A stretch of DNA of 18,878 nucleotides from JALNYB01 sp023230065. GTDB taxonomy: Archaea; Thermoplasmatota; Thermoplasmata; Methanomassiliicoccales; Methanomethylophilaceae. This document shows positions 1 through 7,486 of this stretch, one piece after another (position 1 is the first letter of the stretch; the number at the start of each line of letters is the position of its first letter). Location: NCBI GenBank assembly GCA_034006405.1, contig JAVESW010000012.1, positions 1-18,878 of the forward strand, read 5' to 3'. The translations under genes were made by a program, and so were the position numbers. The notes beneath the pieces were generated by a model. That model was not told the DNA's origin and did not search any database. It saw only the letters and a program-made list of their open reading frames with translations.

Positions 1-82
1 CCCGTTTGTCTTAGGCCCTTTATACCTCAGTGATTATTTTTAAAACAAAATTGATTAATCCCTCTATAGGATACAGATAGAT
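1..82 (+). promoter_or_regulatory. Leader and probable promoter of the aconitase X operon
   Basis: Non-coding stretch before the first gene. A T/A-rich element at about 36-44 (tttttaaaa) is a possible TATA box about 43 bases before the ATG, which would give a short leader. An AGGA at 68-71 is a weak Shine-Dalgarno candidate 11 bases before the start. No coding sequence is recognisable here, and any upstream gene lies outside the window. Confidence 0.35.
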
Positions 83-1258
83 ATGGATCTCACCAGGGAG
101 GAAGAATCGATCTTCAACGGAGAGCAGGGCGAAGGTGCTCAGAAGGCAATGGAACTTGTAGTGGCTCTCGGTAAGATATACGAAGCTCAGGACCTTATAG
201 ACATTACTTCGGCACATTTGTCGGGTGCATCGTATAAGACTATAGGCGATGGTGGTTTGAAGTATCTGGATGATATGGTAAAAAGTGGAGCAAAGGTATC
301 TGTTCCTTCAACATTGAATCCCGTTGGAATGGACAGAGAAAGATGGAAAGAGATGCACATAACACCTCAGTTTGCAGAGAAACAGTTAAAGATAATAGAT
401 CTGTATGGAAAGATGGGCATTAAAACAACATGTTCATGCACTCCGTACATGGGAGATAATGTTCCTTCTTTTGGAGATCATGTTGCATGGGCAGAATCTT
501 CAGCGCTTTCGTTTGTGAATTCATACATAGGAGCAAGGACCAACCGCGAAGGTGGTCCGGGGGCTCTCGCAGCGGCTATTTTGGGAAAAACTGCTAACTA
601 TGGTTTACATTTGGATGAGAATAGAAAGCCAACTGTCGTGATTGATGCGGATATAGATGGTTCAGTTTTCAGTTATTCTATGTTAGGACAGGCTGTAGGA
701 ATGGCCATAGGTGGAGGAGTTCCGTATTTCAGGGGCATCAAACCTGTCGTAGAGGATGCTAAGACTTTATCGGCTGCAATGGCTGCTGCAGGTTCAGTAG
801 CGTTATATCATGTCGAAGGCGTTACGCCTGAGGCAGGTAATTTCGATGTGAGCGATCTTGATGTTATTCATATCGGAAAGAAAGAACTTCAGGAAGCTTA
901 TGATAAGCTCAATACCACTGATGATGTTCAACTCATTGCATTGGGATGTCCACATCTGAGTGTGAAGGAGATTCACGATATTGCTATGTTTTTGAAAGGA
1001 AAGAAGAAGAGAAATAAGGATGTTGAAGTATGGTTCTGTACATCTTCTATTATAAGAGATCAATGTCCAGAAGATGTCAGGATTCTTGAGGAATTCGGTC
1101 CTGTTCTTGCAGATACATGTATGGTCGTTGCACCTATAGAAGGCATTTTCCAGCGCACTGGTACTAATTCTGCCAAAGCAGGCAATTATCTTCCCACATT
1201 ATGTTCACAAAAGGCCATGTGCCGTGATATCACGAAATTGATGGATGTGATCTTGTGA
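83..1258 (+). CDS. Aconitase X catalytic (large) subunit; probable phosphomevalonate dehydratase large subunit
   Basis: A 391-residue protein of the aconitase X large-subunit family. Family-type segments are CTPYMGDNVPSFGDHVAWAE (residues 119-138), ARTNREGGPGALAAA (151-165), GCPHLS (288-293), ADTC (343-346) and the TNSAKAGNYLP stretch near the C-terminus. Conserved cysteines such as C289 and C346 are candidate iron-sulfur ligands. In archaea the two-subunit enzyme dehydrates mevalonate 5-phosphate to trans-anhydromevalonate 5-phosphate in the modified mevalonate pathway to isoprenoid lipids. Bacterial relatives act on hydroxyprolines, so the substrate is inferred from the archaeal setting. 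The stop overlaps the start of the small-subunit gene by four bases (GTGA), which implies translational coupling and a stoichiometric complex. Length is normal for the family. No other mevalonate-pathway gene is in the window. Confidence 0.9.
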   Translation: MDLTREEESIFNGEQGEGAQKAMELVVALGKIYEAQDLIDITSAHLSGASYKTIGDGGLKYLDDMVKSGAKVSVPSTLNPVGMDRERWKEMHITPQFAEKQLKIIDLYGKMGIKTTCSCTPYMGDNVPSFGDHVAWAESSALSFVNSYIGARTNREGGPGALAAAILGKTANYGLHLDENRKPTVVIDADIDGSVFSYSMLGQAVGMAIGGGVPYFRGIKPVVEDAKTLSAAMAAAGSVALYHVEGVTPEAGNFDVSDLDVIHIGKKELQEAYDKLNTTDDVQLIALGCPHLSVKEIHDIAMFLKGKKKRNKDVEVWFCTSSIIRDQCPEDVRILEEFGPVLADTCMVVAPIEGIFQRTGTNSAKAGNYLPTLCSQKAMCRDITKLMDVIL

Positions 1259-2031
1259 TAATCAATGGAAGGTCCATTTATATGGGAAAAGCCACAGGAA
1301 AGGTAGTGAAACTCAATGATGCGTTTAGTTTCCTCGGAGGAGTAGATGCTTCTACAGGAGAATTGAAAGTGGAAGATGGCGGAAATATCTCGAATAAGAT
1401 CTTTGTATTCCCAAAAGGAAAAGGAAGTACAGTCGGTTCATTCGTGATGTATGACCTAATGGTCCATGGAAAGGCTCCTGCAGCTGTTATCAACAGATCT
1501 GCTGAAACAATTGTCACGACAGGTGCAGTGATAGCATCTATTCCCATGGTTGACAATATTGATGTCGATCTTATTTGTAATGGGGATGAGGTTGTAGTTG
1601 ATGGGGATATTGGAACGGTTGATATCAAAGGCGTAAAGTGTATCGGCGCTGTGTCGTCCGCACTTATTGTTGATGACAAGGTATTGCTTTTGAAACGTCC
1701 GAAAACAGCAAGATCATTTCCAGACGTTCAATCGCTGGTTGCAGGTAAGATAGAACCCGGAGAGACGCCGGAAGAAGCGGCTAAAAGGGAGATATTCGAA
1801 GAGACTCAGATAGTTGTTGATAAGCCAAATGTATCTGGGCCCAAGATTTATGTGAGAGAAGGGGACGTAATATGGGAAGTGTATCCTTTTATGTACAAGT
1901 TGAGTGCTGCAAAACCAGTCCTCAATCATGAGAATGTTTCATATGAATGGTTTCCAGTAGAAGAAATGAAGTCAAAAAAGACAACTGTCGCTAAGACAAA
2001 TGAGATAGTTGCTGAAATGTTGAAAATGTAA
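1255..2031 (+). CDS. Aconitase X small (swivel) subunit fused to a C-terminal Nudix hydrolase domain
   Basis: A 258-residue two-domain protein. Residues 1 to about 125 match the aconitase X small subunit (DUF126 type): the start INGRSI, the FLGGVD segment at 26-31, and the PKGKGSTVGSFVMYDL stretch at 53-68, whose S58 is in the usual active-site serine position. The family normally ends near residue 130. Here residues about 128-258 form a Nudix domain with a Nudix box at 164-186: G164, E170, R178-E179 and E182-E183 are present, but the usual glycine near the end is Q185. The GTG start at 1255 is preferred over the ATG at 1282 because it keeps the conserved N-terminal strand and gives the GTGA overlap with the large subunit. 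The first domain should complete phosphomevalonate dehydratase. The Nudix substrate is unknown; isoprenoid or nucleoside diphosphates are both possible. The reading frame is continuous, so this is a true fusion in this sequence. Confidence 0.88.
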   Translation: MIINGRSIYMGKATGKVVKLNDAFSFLGGVDASTGELKVEDGGNISNKIFVFPKGKGSTVGSFVMYDLMVHGKAPAAVINRSAETIVTTGAVIASIPMVDNIDVDLICNGDEVVVDGDIGTVDIKGVKCIGAVSSALIVDDKVLLLKRPKTARSFPDVQSLVAGKIEPGETPEEAAKREIFEETQIVVDKPNVSGPKIYVREGDVIWEVYPFMYKLSAAKPVLNHENVSYEWFPVEEMKSKKTTVAKTNEIVAEMLKM

Positions 2032-2035
2032 AATC

Positions 2036-2069
2036 GAGGGTGGTGTCTAAATTCCACCCTCTTTTAATT
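2036..2069 (+). terminator. Hairpin terminator between convergent genes
   Basis: An 8-bp perfect stem (gagggtgg at 2036-2043, ccaccctc at 2054-2061) with a 10-base loop, followed by ttttaattt. It starts five bases after the stop of the aconitase X-Nudix gene and nine bases before the convergent isoleucyl-tRNA synthetase stop, so it probably ends the plus-strand operon. The T-run after the stem on the minus strand is weaker. Confidence 0.7.
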
Positions 2070-2078
2070 TAAATTTGT

Positions 2079-5036
2079 TTATTGCTGTTCTGCAGAGCTG
2101 ATGCCGATAACGATATCTTTTCCTGTGACATCCCACGTCTTTACGGAATCTCCGCCGGGGCTGTCAGTAAATGTGAGCTTCTTTGCTCTGACTTCATTTG
2201 ATATGTGGTCTTTCCATGTCTCAAACAATCCTACGAGATATGGTTCGGCGGATACTTCGCAGTTGATATATTGTTCAACTTTGAGTTTCATATCTTTACG
2301 CATCTGTTGGATTCTACGTATAAGTTCTCTGGCATATCCTTCAGCCTCGATCTCTGGTGTGACGTTGAAGTCGATGAAGATCTCGCCTTCTTTGAATGCG
2401 ACAGGAGTGAGATCTTTTTCGTTCGTATCGTTTTCGATGTACTCTATCGTCTTGATGTTGCCTTGTTGTGCAAGGACATCTCCGAAGACACGCACCGCAT
2501 CGTTAACTTTGTTGTCTGTTCCACAGACAAATATACGTTTCAGAGGCCATCTGAGCTTGCTTCCCATCTTTGCCCTTTCTGCCGCTACGACTTCAATGAT
2601 GTTTTGGATCAGGGTCATGCTGTGTTCCAGATCTTCATTGATAAGCGATTTGTTGCAAACTACCCAATCTTCCATATGGATGGTGAGTTTCTCGCCTCCC
2701 ATGTGCTGGTAGACTTCTTCAGCGATATGAGGTGTGAATGGAGCCATTATGAGCGCAGTATTCATAATAGCATAGTGAAGAACGTAGTAAGAAGCGATCT
2801 TGTCTTTTTCTGCATTCGCATCTTCTGTCCAGCTTCTATCTCTGACAAGACGGACATACCATCTTGAAAGATCCTCCATTATATAGTCTTCCAGAGCACG
2901 TGCAGCCTTATGCAATTCTCTGGATTCTAGACCTTCGGTAACAGATCTTTTGACCTTTTCTGTCTTTGAGAGCATCCACCTATCTTCATCTCTGAGATAT
3001 GGTTGAACACTTTCCAAGTTATATGCATCAGGATCATATTCATCGATCATCATATATGTTGAAGCGAAGTTCACAACGTTCCAGTAGGTATTGAGAACCT
3101 TTCTTGCATTTTTCGGTCCGTCTTTCTGGAAAGCGGTATCTTCCCATGGGGCGTTGGATTCAATCAGATAGAATCTTAATGAATCTGCACCGAGTTGATT
3201 GATGATCTCTAACGGTTCAATTACATTGCCTTTTGATTTGGACATTTTCTGTCCCTTGGGGTCAAGCACCCATCCATGCATCATTACTTCATCGTAAGGT
3301 GCTCTATCAAATGAAACGACACCTGCACCCAATTGAGTGTAGAACCATCCTCTTGTCTGATCATGCGCTTCCACAATGAATCTGCCGGGCCACCAGGTGT
3401 TGAATTCGTCCTTCTTTGCAGGATATCCCAGTTGTGCCCACGCAGCAACTCCGGAATCGAACCAGACATCAAGTACATCTTTTATTCTGTGCATTGTTTT
3501 TCCGCATTTTGGACATGTGAATGTGACACTGTCGATCCAAGGTCTATGAGTATCCATGCCGGGCGTGTAACCGTTGCCTTCTTCCAGTTCTTTGTACTGG
3601 CCGACGACCTTTGTGTTACCGCATTCGCATTCCCAGACAGGTATCGGGATACCCCAATATCTCTGACGGGATACGCACCATTCTCTGGCACCTTCTACCC
3701 AGTTACGTTCTCTTGTGGCACCTGCCCAGTCAGGAACCCATTTTGCACGGTCGATCTCGCTGAGCATTTTGTCTTTTACTTTGGGTATATCTACGAACCA
3801 TTGACGTGTATTCCTGTAGATGATTGGTGATTTGCATCTCCAGCAGTGTCCGTATCTATGTTTGATCTTCTCTGTGTTGAAGAGGATTTTATTCTCATCT
3901 AGGTATTTCACCACATCATCATTGACGGTCTTGACCTTTTTGTTGGCCATCATCGGGAATTCATCAGTGAACCTTCCTGATTCTCCTACAGGGCAGAATG
4001 GTTCGATATGATATCTTTTACCTGTATCATAATCATCCGGTCCGAAACCGGGTGCGGTGTGGACCAGTCCTGTGTTATCTTTCTCGACATAATCTGCTGT
4101 GACGATCCTGAATGTCCATTCGCTTCTTTTCAGGTATGCCTCATCGATCTCGAATGGCGGTATATATTCCAGGCCTTCGAGTTGTTTGCCGGTCATTTTT
4201 CCAACGAGTTCAAAGTTTTCATATCCGCCCTTCTTCATGACGTATTCAGCTTGTGATTCCATACAGATTACTGTCTCGGAGCCGTTAGGTCCGGTCAGTA
4301 TGACCTTAGCGTAATCGAATTTAGGGTGAACGGCGACTGCCATGTTGGACGGAAGTGTCCAAGGAGTTGTCGTCCAAATGAGAAGAGATACGCTCTTGTC
4401 ATTTTTCAATGGGAATCTGACCATCACAGATGGGTCGGTCTCATCCCAGTATTCTATCTCCGCCTCTGCGAGAGCGGTCTCACATCTGGGGCACCAAGTG
4501 ACGACTCTGTTTGCAGGACCTAATAATCCGCGTTCGTATGCGCGAGACACTGTCCACCAGGCAGACTCCATAAAATCTAATTTAAGTGTCTGATAGGGAT
4601 GGTCCCAATCCATCCATACGCCGAGTTGTTTGAACTGTTCAGTCATGCTTCCATGAAGATCATAAGCGAATTTCTTACAGGTCTCTACGAATTTATCGAT
4701 ACCGATCTCTTCGATCTCTTTTTTGGAATGTACACCGATCTTCTTTTCCACCTGAACTTCAATAGGAAGGCCATGCATATCGAAACCAGGTTGGTCGCGG
4801 ACGTTGTATCCGTTCATTCTCCAGTATCTTATAAAAATATCTTTAATGGTCTTGTTCATCGCAGTTCCGAGGTGGATAGAACCCGTTGTGTACGGGGGAC
4901 CGTCAAGGAAGTAGAATCTCTCTCCAGCTGACCTCAGTTCTTTAGTCTTCTCATAAGCATTTTCGGATTTCCAGTAAGTCTGAATCTCCTTCTCAATTGT
5001 TGGCGCATCATAATTCGCGCGGACCTGCTTTATCAT
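2079..5036 (-). CDS. ileS: Isoleucyl-tRNA synthetase
   Basis: A 985-residue class I synthetase that charges tRNA-Ile in the cytoplasm. In order: the HIGH-type signature HLGT at 55-58 after GPPYTTGS; the CP1 editing domain with TTTPWTLPSN at 222-231 and the GLVHTAPGFGPDDYDTG segment near 323-339; VLDVWFDSG at 521-529; GWFYTQLG at 563-570; the KMSKS loop at 597-601; and an anticodon-binding region from about residue 680. Cysteine pairs at 182/185, 398/401, 470/472 and 508/511 are probable zinc sites. The ATG at 5036 is supported by a GAGG Shine-Dalgarno (plus-strand 5044-5047) seven bases upstream. It lies 90 bases downstream of the FEN-1 stop on the same strand, with a possible promoter between them, so it may be transcribed separately. 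Length and motifs are intact. Confidence 0.97.
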   Translation of the reverse strand: MIKQVRANYDAPTIEKEIQTYWKSENAYEKTKELRSAGERFYFLDGPPYTTGSIHLGTAMNKTIKDIFIRYWRMNGYNVRDQPGFDMHGLPIEVQVEKKIGVHSKKEIEEIGIDKFVETCKKFAYDLHGSMTEQFKQLGVWMDWDHPYQTLKLDFMESAWWTVSRAYERGLLGPANRVVTWCPRCETALAEAEIEYWDETDPSVMVRFPLKNDKSVSLLIWTTTPWTLPSNMAVAVHPKFDYAKVILTGPNGSETVICMESQAEYVMKKGGYENFELVGKMTGKQLEGLEYIPPFEIDEAYLKRSEWTFRIVTADYVEKDNTGLVHTAPGFGPDDYDTGKRYHIEPFCPVGESGRFTDEFPMMANKKVKTVNDDVVKYLDENKILFNTEKIKHRYGHCWRCKSPIIYRNTRQWFVDIPKVKDKMLSEIDRAKWVPDWAGATRERNWVEGAREWCVSRQRYWGIPIPVWECECGNTKVVGQYKELEEGNGYTPGMDTHRPWIDSVTFTCPKCGKTMHRIKDVLDVWFDSGVAAWAQLGYPAKKDEFNTWWPGRFIVEAHDQTRGWFYTQLGAGVVSFDRAPYDEVMMHGWVLDPKGQKMSKSKGNVIEPLEIINQLGADSLRFYLIESNAPWEDTAFQKDGPKNARKVLNTYWNVVNFASTYMMIDEYDPDAYNLESVQPYLRDEDRWMLSKTEKVKRSVTEGLESRELHKAARALEDYIMEDLSRWYVRLVRDRSWTEDANAEKDKIASYYVLHYAIMNTALIMAPFTPHIAEEVYQHMGGEKLTIHMEDWVVCNKSLINEDLEHSMTLIQNIIEVVAAERAKMGSKLRWPLKRIFVCGTDNKVNDAVRVFGDVLAQQGNIKTIEYIENDTNEKDLTPVAFKEGEIFIDFNVTPEIEAEGYARELIRRIQQMRKDMKLKVEQYINCEVSAEPYLVGLFETWKDHISNEVRAKKLTFTDSPGGDSVKTWDVTGKDIVIGISSAEQQ

Positions 5037-5126
5037 CGCTAATCCTCATTTATCTTCAGAACTATCTTGTCTGACGATCAATAGGACTATTATCATCCTG
5101 ATTAAATATTTAATTGTTAAAAAGAC
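5037..5126 (-). promoter_or_regulatory. Intergenic region with FEN-1 terminator tract and ileS promoter
   Basis: Read on the minus strand, this region begins with a T-run directly after the FEN-1 stop (plus-strand a-run 5119-5123), a typical archaeal U-tract terminator. Next comes a perfect 14-base palindrome attaaatatttaat at 5101-5114 that can serve as a TATA box. About 65 bases further on is the ileS start, preceded by GAGG. This suggests an ileS promoter with a leader of roughly 40-50 bases. No tRNA or riboswitch fold is evident. Confidence 0.45.
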
Positions 5127-6155
5127 TCAGAACCAAGAATCAAGCGATCTTTGTTTTTTCTTTGCAATGTTAGCTTTGCGGGAATCTTCGATCTTATTGA
5201 GAGTGTTTTCTATCCTATCCTGCGAGAAGTCGTAACCTTTCATCATTTCGATGACTGCATCTCTGTCAATATTTTTAGGTTTCAGATCATAATCATCAGA
5301 ATAAGTACTGTTGAGAAAGATGTCACGGATATCCTGATACTCAGGGATTTCCTCTCCGATCGTGTGGAGCGCGTGTTCAAGGTCTCCGTTTTCTTTTATG
5401 AGTTTCAATCCTTTCTTGGGGCCGATGCCGTTGATGCCGGGATTGAAGTCTGTTCCCATAAGGATACAGACATCTACCAGTTGTTCTCTGGTGATGTCAA
5501 GCGAATCAAAGAATTCCTGAGAGTTTATGAGTTCTGTCTTAACGTCTCTGTATTGTTCTTTTCCAGGGATTTTCCTTCTTCCGGTTATCGTCAAGTTTCT
5601 CACAAGTGTTGGAGCACCGAATAAAATGGAATCGAAATCTTGAGAAGCTGATGCATAAACATCTCCTTTTTTACACATGTATGCTGCCTGTGCCTCTCCG
5701 TCGCTAGGAGCATCTATTATAGGGAGTCCTAGATAATCGATCAGTTCTTTTGCAGATGTTCTGATCTCAGGAGTCATCCTAGAGGTTTGCTGGGCTTTGG
5801 AGAATGCTTTTTTTATGTCTCCTTCTTCCTTTGCAGTTTCCCATTCGATGGTAGCTTTATCGCGGATATCTTTTCTTTTATCAAGGGTTGCTTTTTTCAG
5901 TACGTTGGGTTTTCCATCGAATACGAAAGAAGGTTCTATACCTTGAGCAATAAGGTTGGAGGTCCTATAGAGAATTCCAGATAAATGTGAAGTGATCCTT
6001 CCGTTCTTGTCATTCAGAGGATTTCCGTCAGGTTGTCTGATGATAGAAAGGAATTGGTAGATCGTGTTGTAAGCATCGATGGCTACTGTTTTTCCGCATA
6101 GATCGCTTAATTCAATGGTTTTGAACTCTGTAAGGCCGGAAAGATTCACTCCCAT
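5127..6155 (-). CDS. fen: Flap endonuclease 1
   Basis: A 342-residue structure-specific nuclease that removes 5' flaps during Okazaki-fragment maturation and base-excision repair. The N-terminal XPG region carries D27 and D80. The internal XPG region has the PSDGEAQAAYM stretch (D152, E154), SQDFD (D173, D175) and the MGTDFNPG stretch (D236), followed by the helix-hairpin-helix GIGPKKGLKLI. The last eight residues, QRSLDSWF (335-342), are a canonical PIP box for binding the PCNA clamp. The first acidic position of the EGE-type motif is Asp152 where Glu is usual, a conservative change. The ATG at 6155 has a strong GAGGTG Shine-Dalgarno that overlaps the stop region of the upstream epimerase gene, 11 bases away, so the two genes are probably cotranscribed and translationally coupled. 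Confidence 0.96.
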   Translation of the reverse strand: MGVNLSGLTEFKTIELSDLCGKTVAIDAYNTIYQFLSIIRQPDGNPLNDKNGRITSHLSGILYRTSNLIAQGIEPSFVFDGKPNVLKKATLDKRKDIRDKATIEWETAKEEGDIKKAFSKAQQTSRMTPEIRTSAKELIDYLGLPIIDAPSDGEAQAAYMCKKGDVYASASQDFDSILFGAPTLVRNLTITGRRKIPGKEQYRDVKTELINSQEFFDSLDITREQLVDVCILMGTDFNPGINGIGPKKGLKLIKENGDLEHALHTIGEEIPEYQDIRDIFLNSTYSDDYDLKPKNIDRDAVIEMMKGYDFSQDRIENTLNKIEDSRKANIAKKKQRSLDSWF

Positions 6156-6166
6156 TTACTTACACC

Positions 6167-6832
6167 TCAGTTCTTTGCATTGGGGCCGTATGTCTTCCAC
6201 AATGCTATCTCGGAGGCCATATCCTTGAGTTTAAAAAGTGAACTTCCTGCTGCAAGAACAGTAGCTCCTGCATCTACGCATCTTTTTCCTGTTTCTCTAT
6301 TAATGCCACCATCTACGGATATTTCCAACTTGGGGTTTTGTGCATTGGCATATTCTTTCACATAGGATATCTTCGGAAGTCCGACCTCTTGAAAGCTTTG
6401 TCCTCCGAAACCTGCTTGAACCGTCATTATTAGTACAAGGTCAATTTTATCTAAATATCTATCAAGATCTTTGACCGGAGTTTTAGGATTAAGTGTGATG
6501 CCTGCTTTCAAACCGTTATCTTTTATATTGTCGATAGCTCCTAGAATATCTCCGCTTGATTCTGTATGAACGGTGATAATATCTGCTCCAGCCTTTGTAA
6601 AATCATCAATATACCTTATCGGGTCCTCTATCATGAGATGGACATCGAATGGTATTTTCGAGAGTGAACGGATAGATGCTATTACAGACGGTCCGATTGT
6701 TATATTGGGGACGAACATTCCATCCATGACATCAATATGCGCCCAATCTGCTCCTTCCTTCTCTATTCTCTTCAATTCCTCTCCGAGTTTTGAAAAATCA
6801 GCGGATAGCATTGATGGTGCAATCTTGGTCAT
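6167..6832 (-). CDS. rpe: Ribulose-phosphate 3-epimerase
   Basis: A 221-residue TIM-barrel enzyme, full family length, interconverting D-ribulose 5-phosphate and D-xylulose 5-phosphate. Metal and catalytic positions are visible: H32 and D34 in AHIDVMDGMFVPN, H65 in FDVHLMIEDP, and D174 in SVDGGIN. The phosphate-binding end of the barrel is at GSSLF (196-200). The loop before the GFGGQSF motif reads TVQAGFGGQ, where Asn-Pro-Gly or Glu-Pro-Gly is more common, so a related substrate such as another ketose phosphate cannot be excluded. It is the first gene of the minus-strand group leading to FEN-1; the metabolic link between the two is unclear. A TATA-like element about 28 bases before the ATG suggests a leaderless mRNA. 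No transketolase or transaldolase is in the window. Confidence 0.93.
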   Translation of the reverse strand: MTKIAPSMLSADFSKLGEELKRIEKEGADWAHIDVMDGMFVPNITIGPSVIASIRSLSKIPFDVHLMIEDPIRYIDDFTKAGADIITVHTESSGDILGAIDNIKDNGLKAGITLNPKTPVKDLDRYLDKIDLVLIMTVQAGFGGQSFQEVGLPKISYVKEYANAQNPKLEISVDGGINRETGKRCVDAGATVLAAGSSLFKLKDMASEIALWKTYGPNAKN

Positions 6833-6855
6833 ATTTTGCGTGATGTATTTCTTGG

Positions 6856-6864
6856 ATTTATAAT
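6856..6864 (-). promoter_or_regulatory. TATA box of the rpe-fen operon
   Basis: The minus strand reads attataaat, centred about 28 bases before the rpe ATG. This spacing places the transcription start at or next to the start codon. No Shine-Dalgarno is seen before the ATG, which agrees with a leaderless transcript. Confidence 0.6.
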
Positions 6865-7232
6865 TTGAAGTAGTAATACAGAGAAAGTAAGTTTTGTAAT
6901 CGATTTTTCAAGATATTATTTGGGGTTATAGATGATTTTTCCAATTTTGTGTATGCTTAGTCAAAATATTGTTATTGTCAAAGAAATCAAAGTACGTTGG
7001 TAATCACGCGGATTAAAATATGTGTTTACAGCAATTGTATCACTTGTTTGGTTATACAGGTTTAAAACATAAGCATATTTTTTGGAAAGTGTATAATATT
7101 GAGGCAAAGTTCTTATCATCATATTTGAACCAGCGTAATGATAGATTGTAAATTTATTTACTGCGTTTTGTTTTAGTAATGATAAAGTTTTGATATTGAA
7201 GTTGACATTTTTAGTTCTTATTTCGGGAAATC
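6865..7232. other. Long AT-rich intergenic region
   Basis: About 370 bases between divergent promoters without a recognisable gene. It contains two short open frames starting with ATG on the plus strand: 6932-7003 (23 codons) and 7020-7151 (43 codons). Neither has a recognisable product or a clear TATA element. A short inverted repeat, gtaaat-tt-atttac, lies at 7148-7161 and is followed by a T-rich stretch, which could be a terminator for a small transcript. No tRNA-like fold and no tandem repeats were seen. Confidence 0.5.
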
Positions 7233-7240
7233 AATATATC
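7233..7240 (+). promoter_or_regulatory. TATA box of the small protein-RNase Z operon
   Basis: The AT element aatatatc is centred about 27 bases before the ATG at 7263. No good Shine-Dalgarno is present, so a leaderless transcript is likely. Confidence 0.55.
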
Positions 7241-7262
7241 TTTCCACATCAATATAGGATGT

Positions 7263-7475
7263 ATGGCAGAAGCTAAACATTCAGTAGACATTAAGATATG
7301 TGATGTGGCAGGTTGTGACAAGGAGTATGAGAGATCATTGAACATAAAACAGGTGGCTCAGACGACTTTGAAACTCAAATCTAATGATCTGCGCAACGTA
7401 CATTTGTGTAAAGAACATTACAAAGAATTCAAGAAAGAAACCAAGACCAACAGAGAACTAGATTCAGTTTATTGA
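7263..7475 (+). CDS. Small Cys/His-rich protein of unknown function upstream of RNase Z
   Basis: A 70-residue, lysine-rich protein that I do not recognise. Residues C13 and C18 (CDVAGC) and later C49 and H52 (CKEH) are spaced like a treble-clef or zinc-ribbon site, so a metal-binding structural fold is likely. The C-terminal third is highly charged (YKEFKKETKTNRELD) and could bind nucleic acid. There is no signal peptide or membrane segment. It ends 11 bases before the RNase Z start and shares its promoter, so a role in RNA processing or translation is a reasonable guess from context only. A TATA-like element at the leaderless distance and the regular spacing support a real gene. Confidence 0.75.
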   Translation: MAEAKHSVDIKICDVAGCDKEYERSLNIKQVAQTTLKLKSNDLRNVHLCKEHYKEFKKETKTNRELDSVY

Positions 7476-7486
7476 TCGGAGTCTAG

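Noticed and set aside
803..1063. Antisense open frames opposite the aconitase X, ileS, mat and enolase genes
   Set aside because: They lie wholly inside strongly supported genes on the other strand, show no family motif and have no start signals; they are shadows of the coding frames.
2036..2069. Inverted repeat considered as a mobile-element end or attachment site
   Set aside because: It is a single hairpin with a T-run between convergent genes, with no transposase or target duplication nearby.
6932..7003. 23-codon open frame in the rpe-rnz spacer
   Set aside because: Too short, no promoter at the right distance, no recognisable motif; expected by chance in AT-rich DNA.
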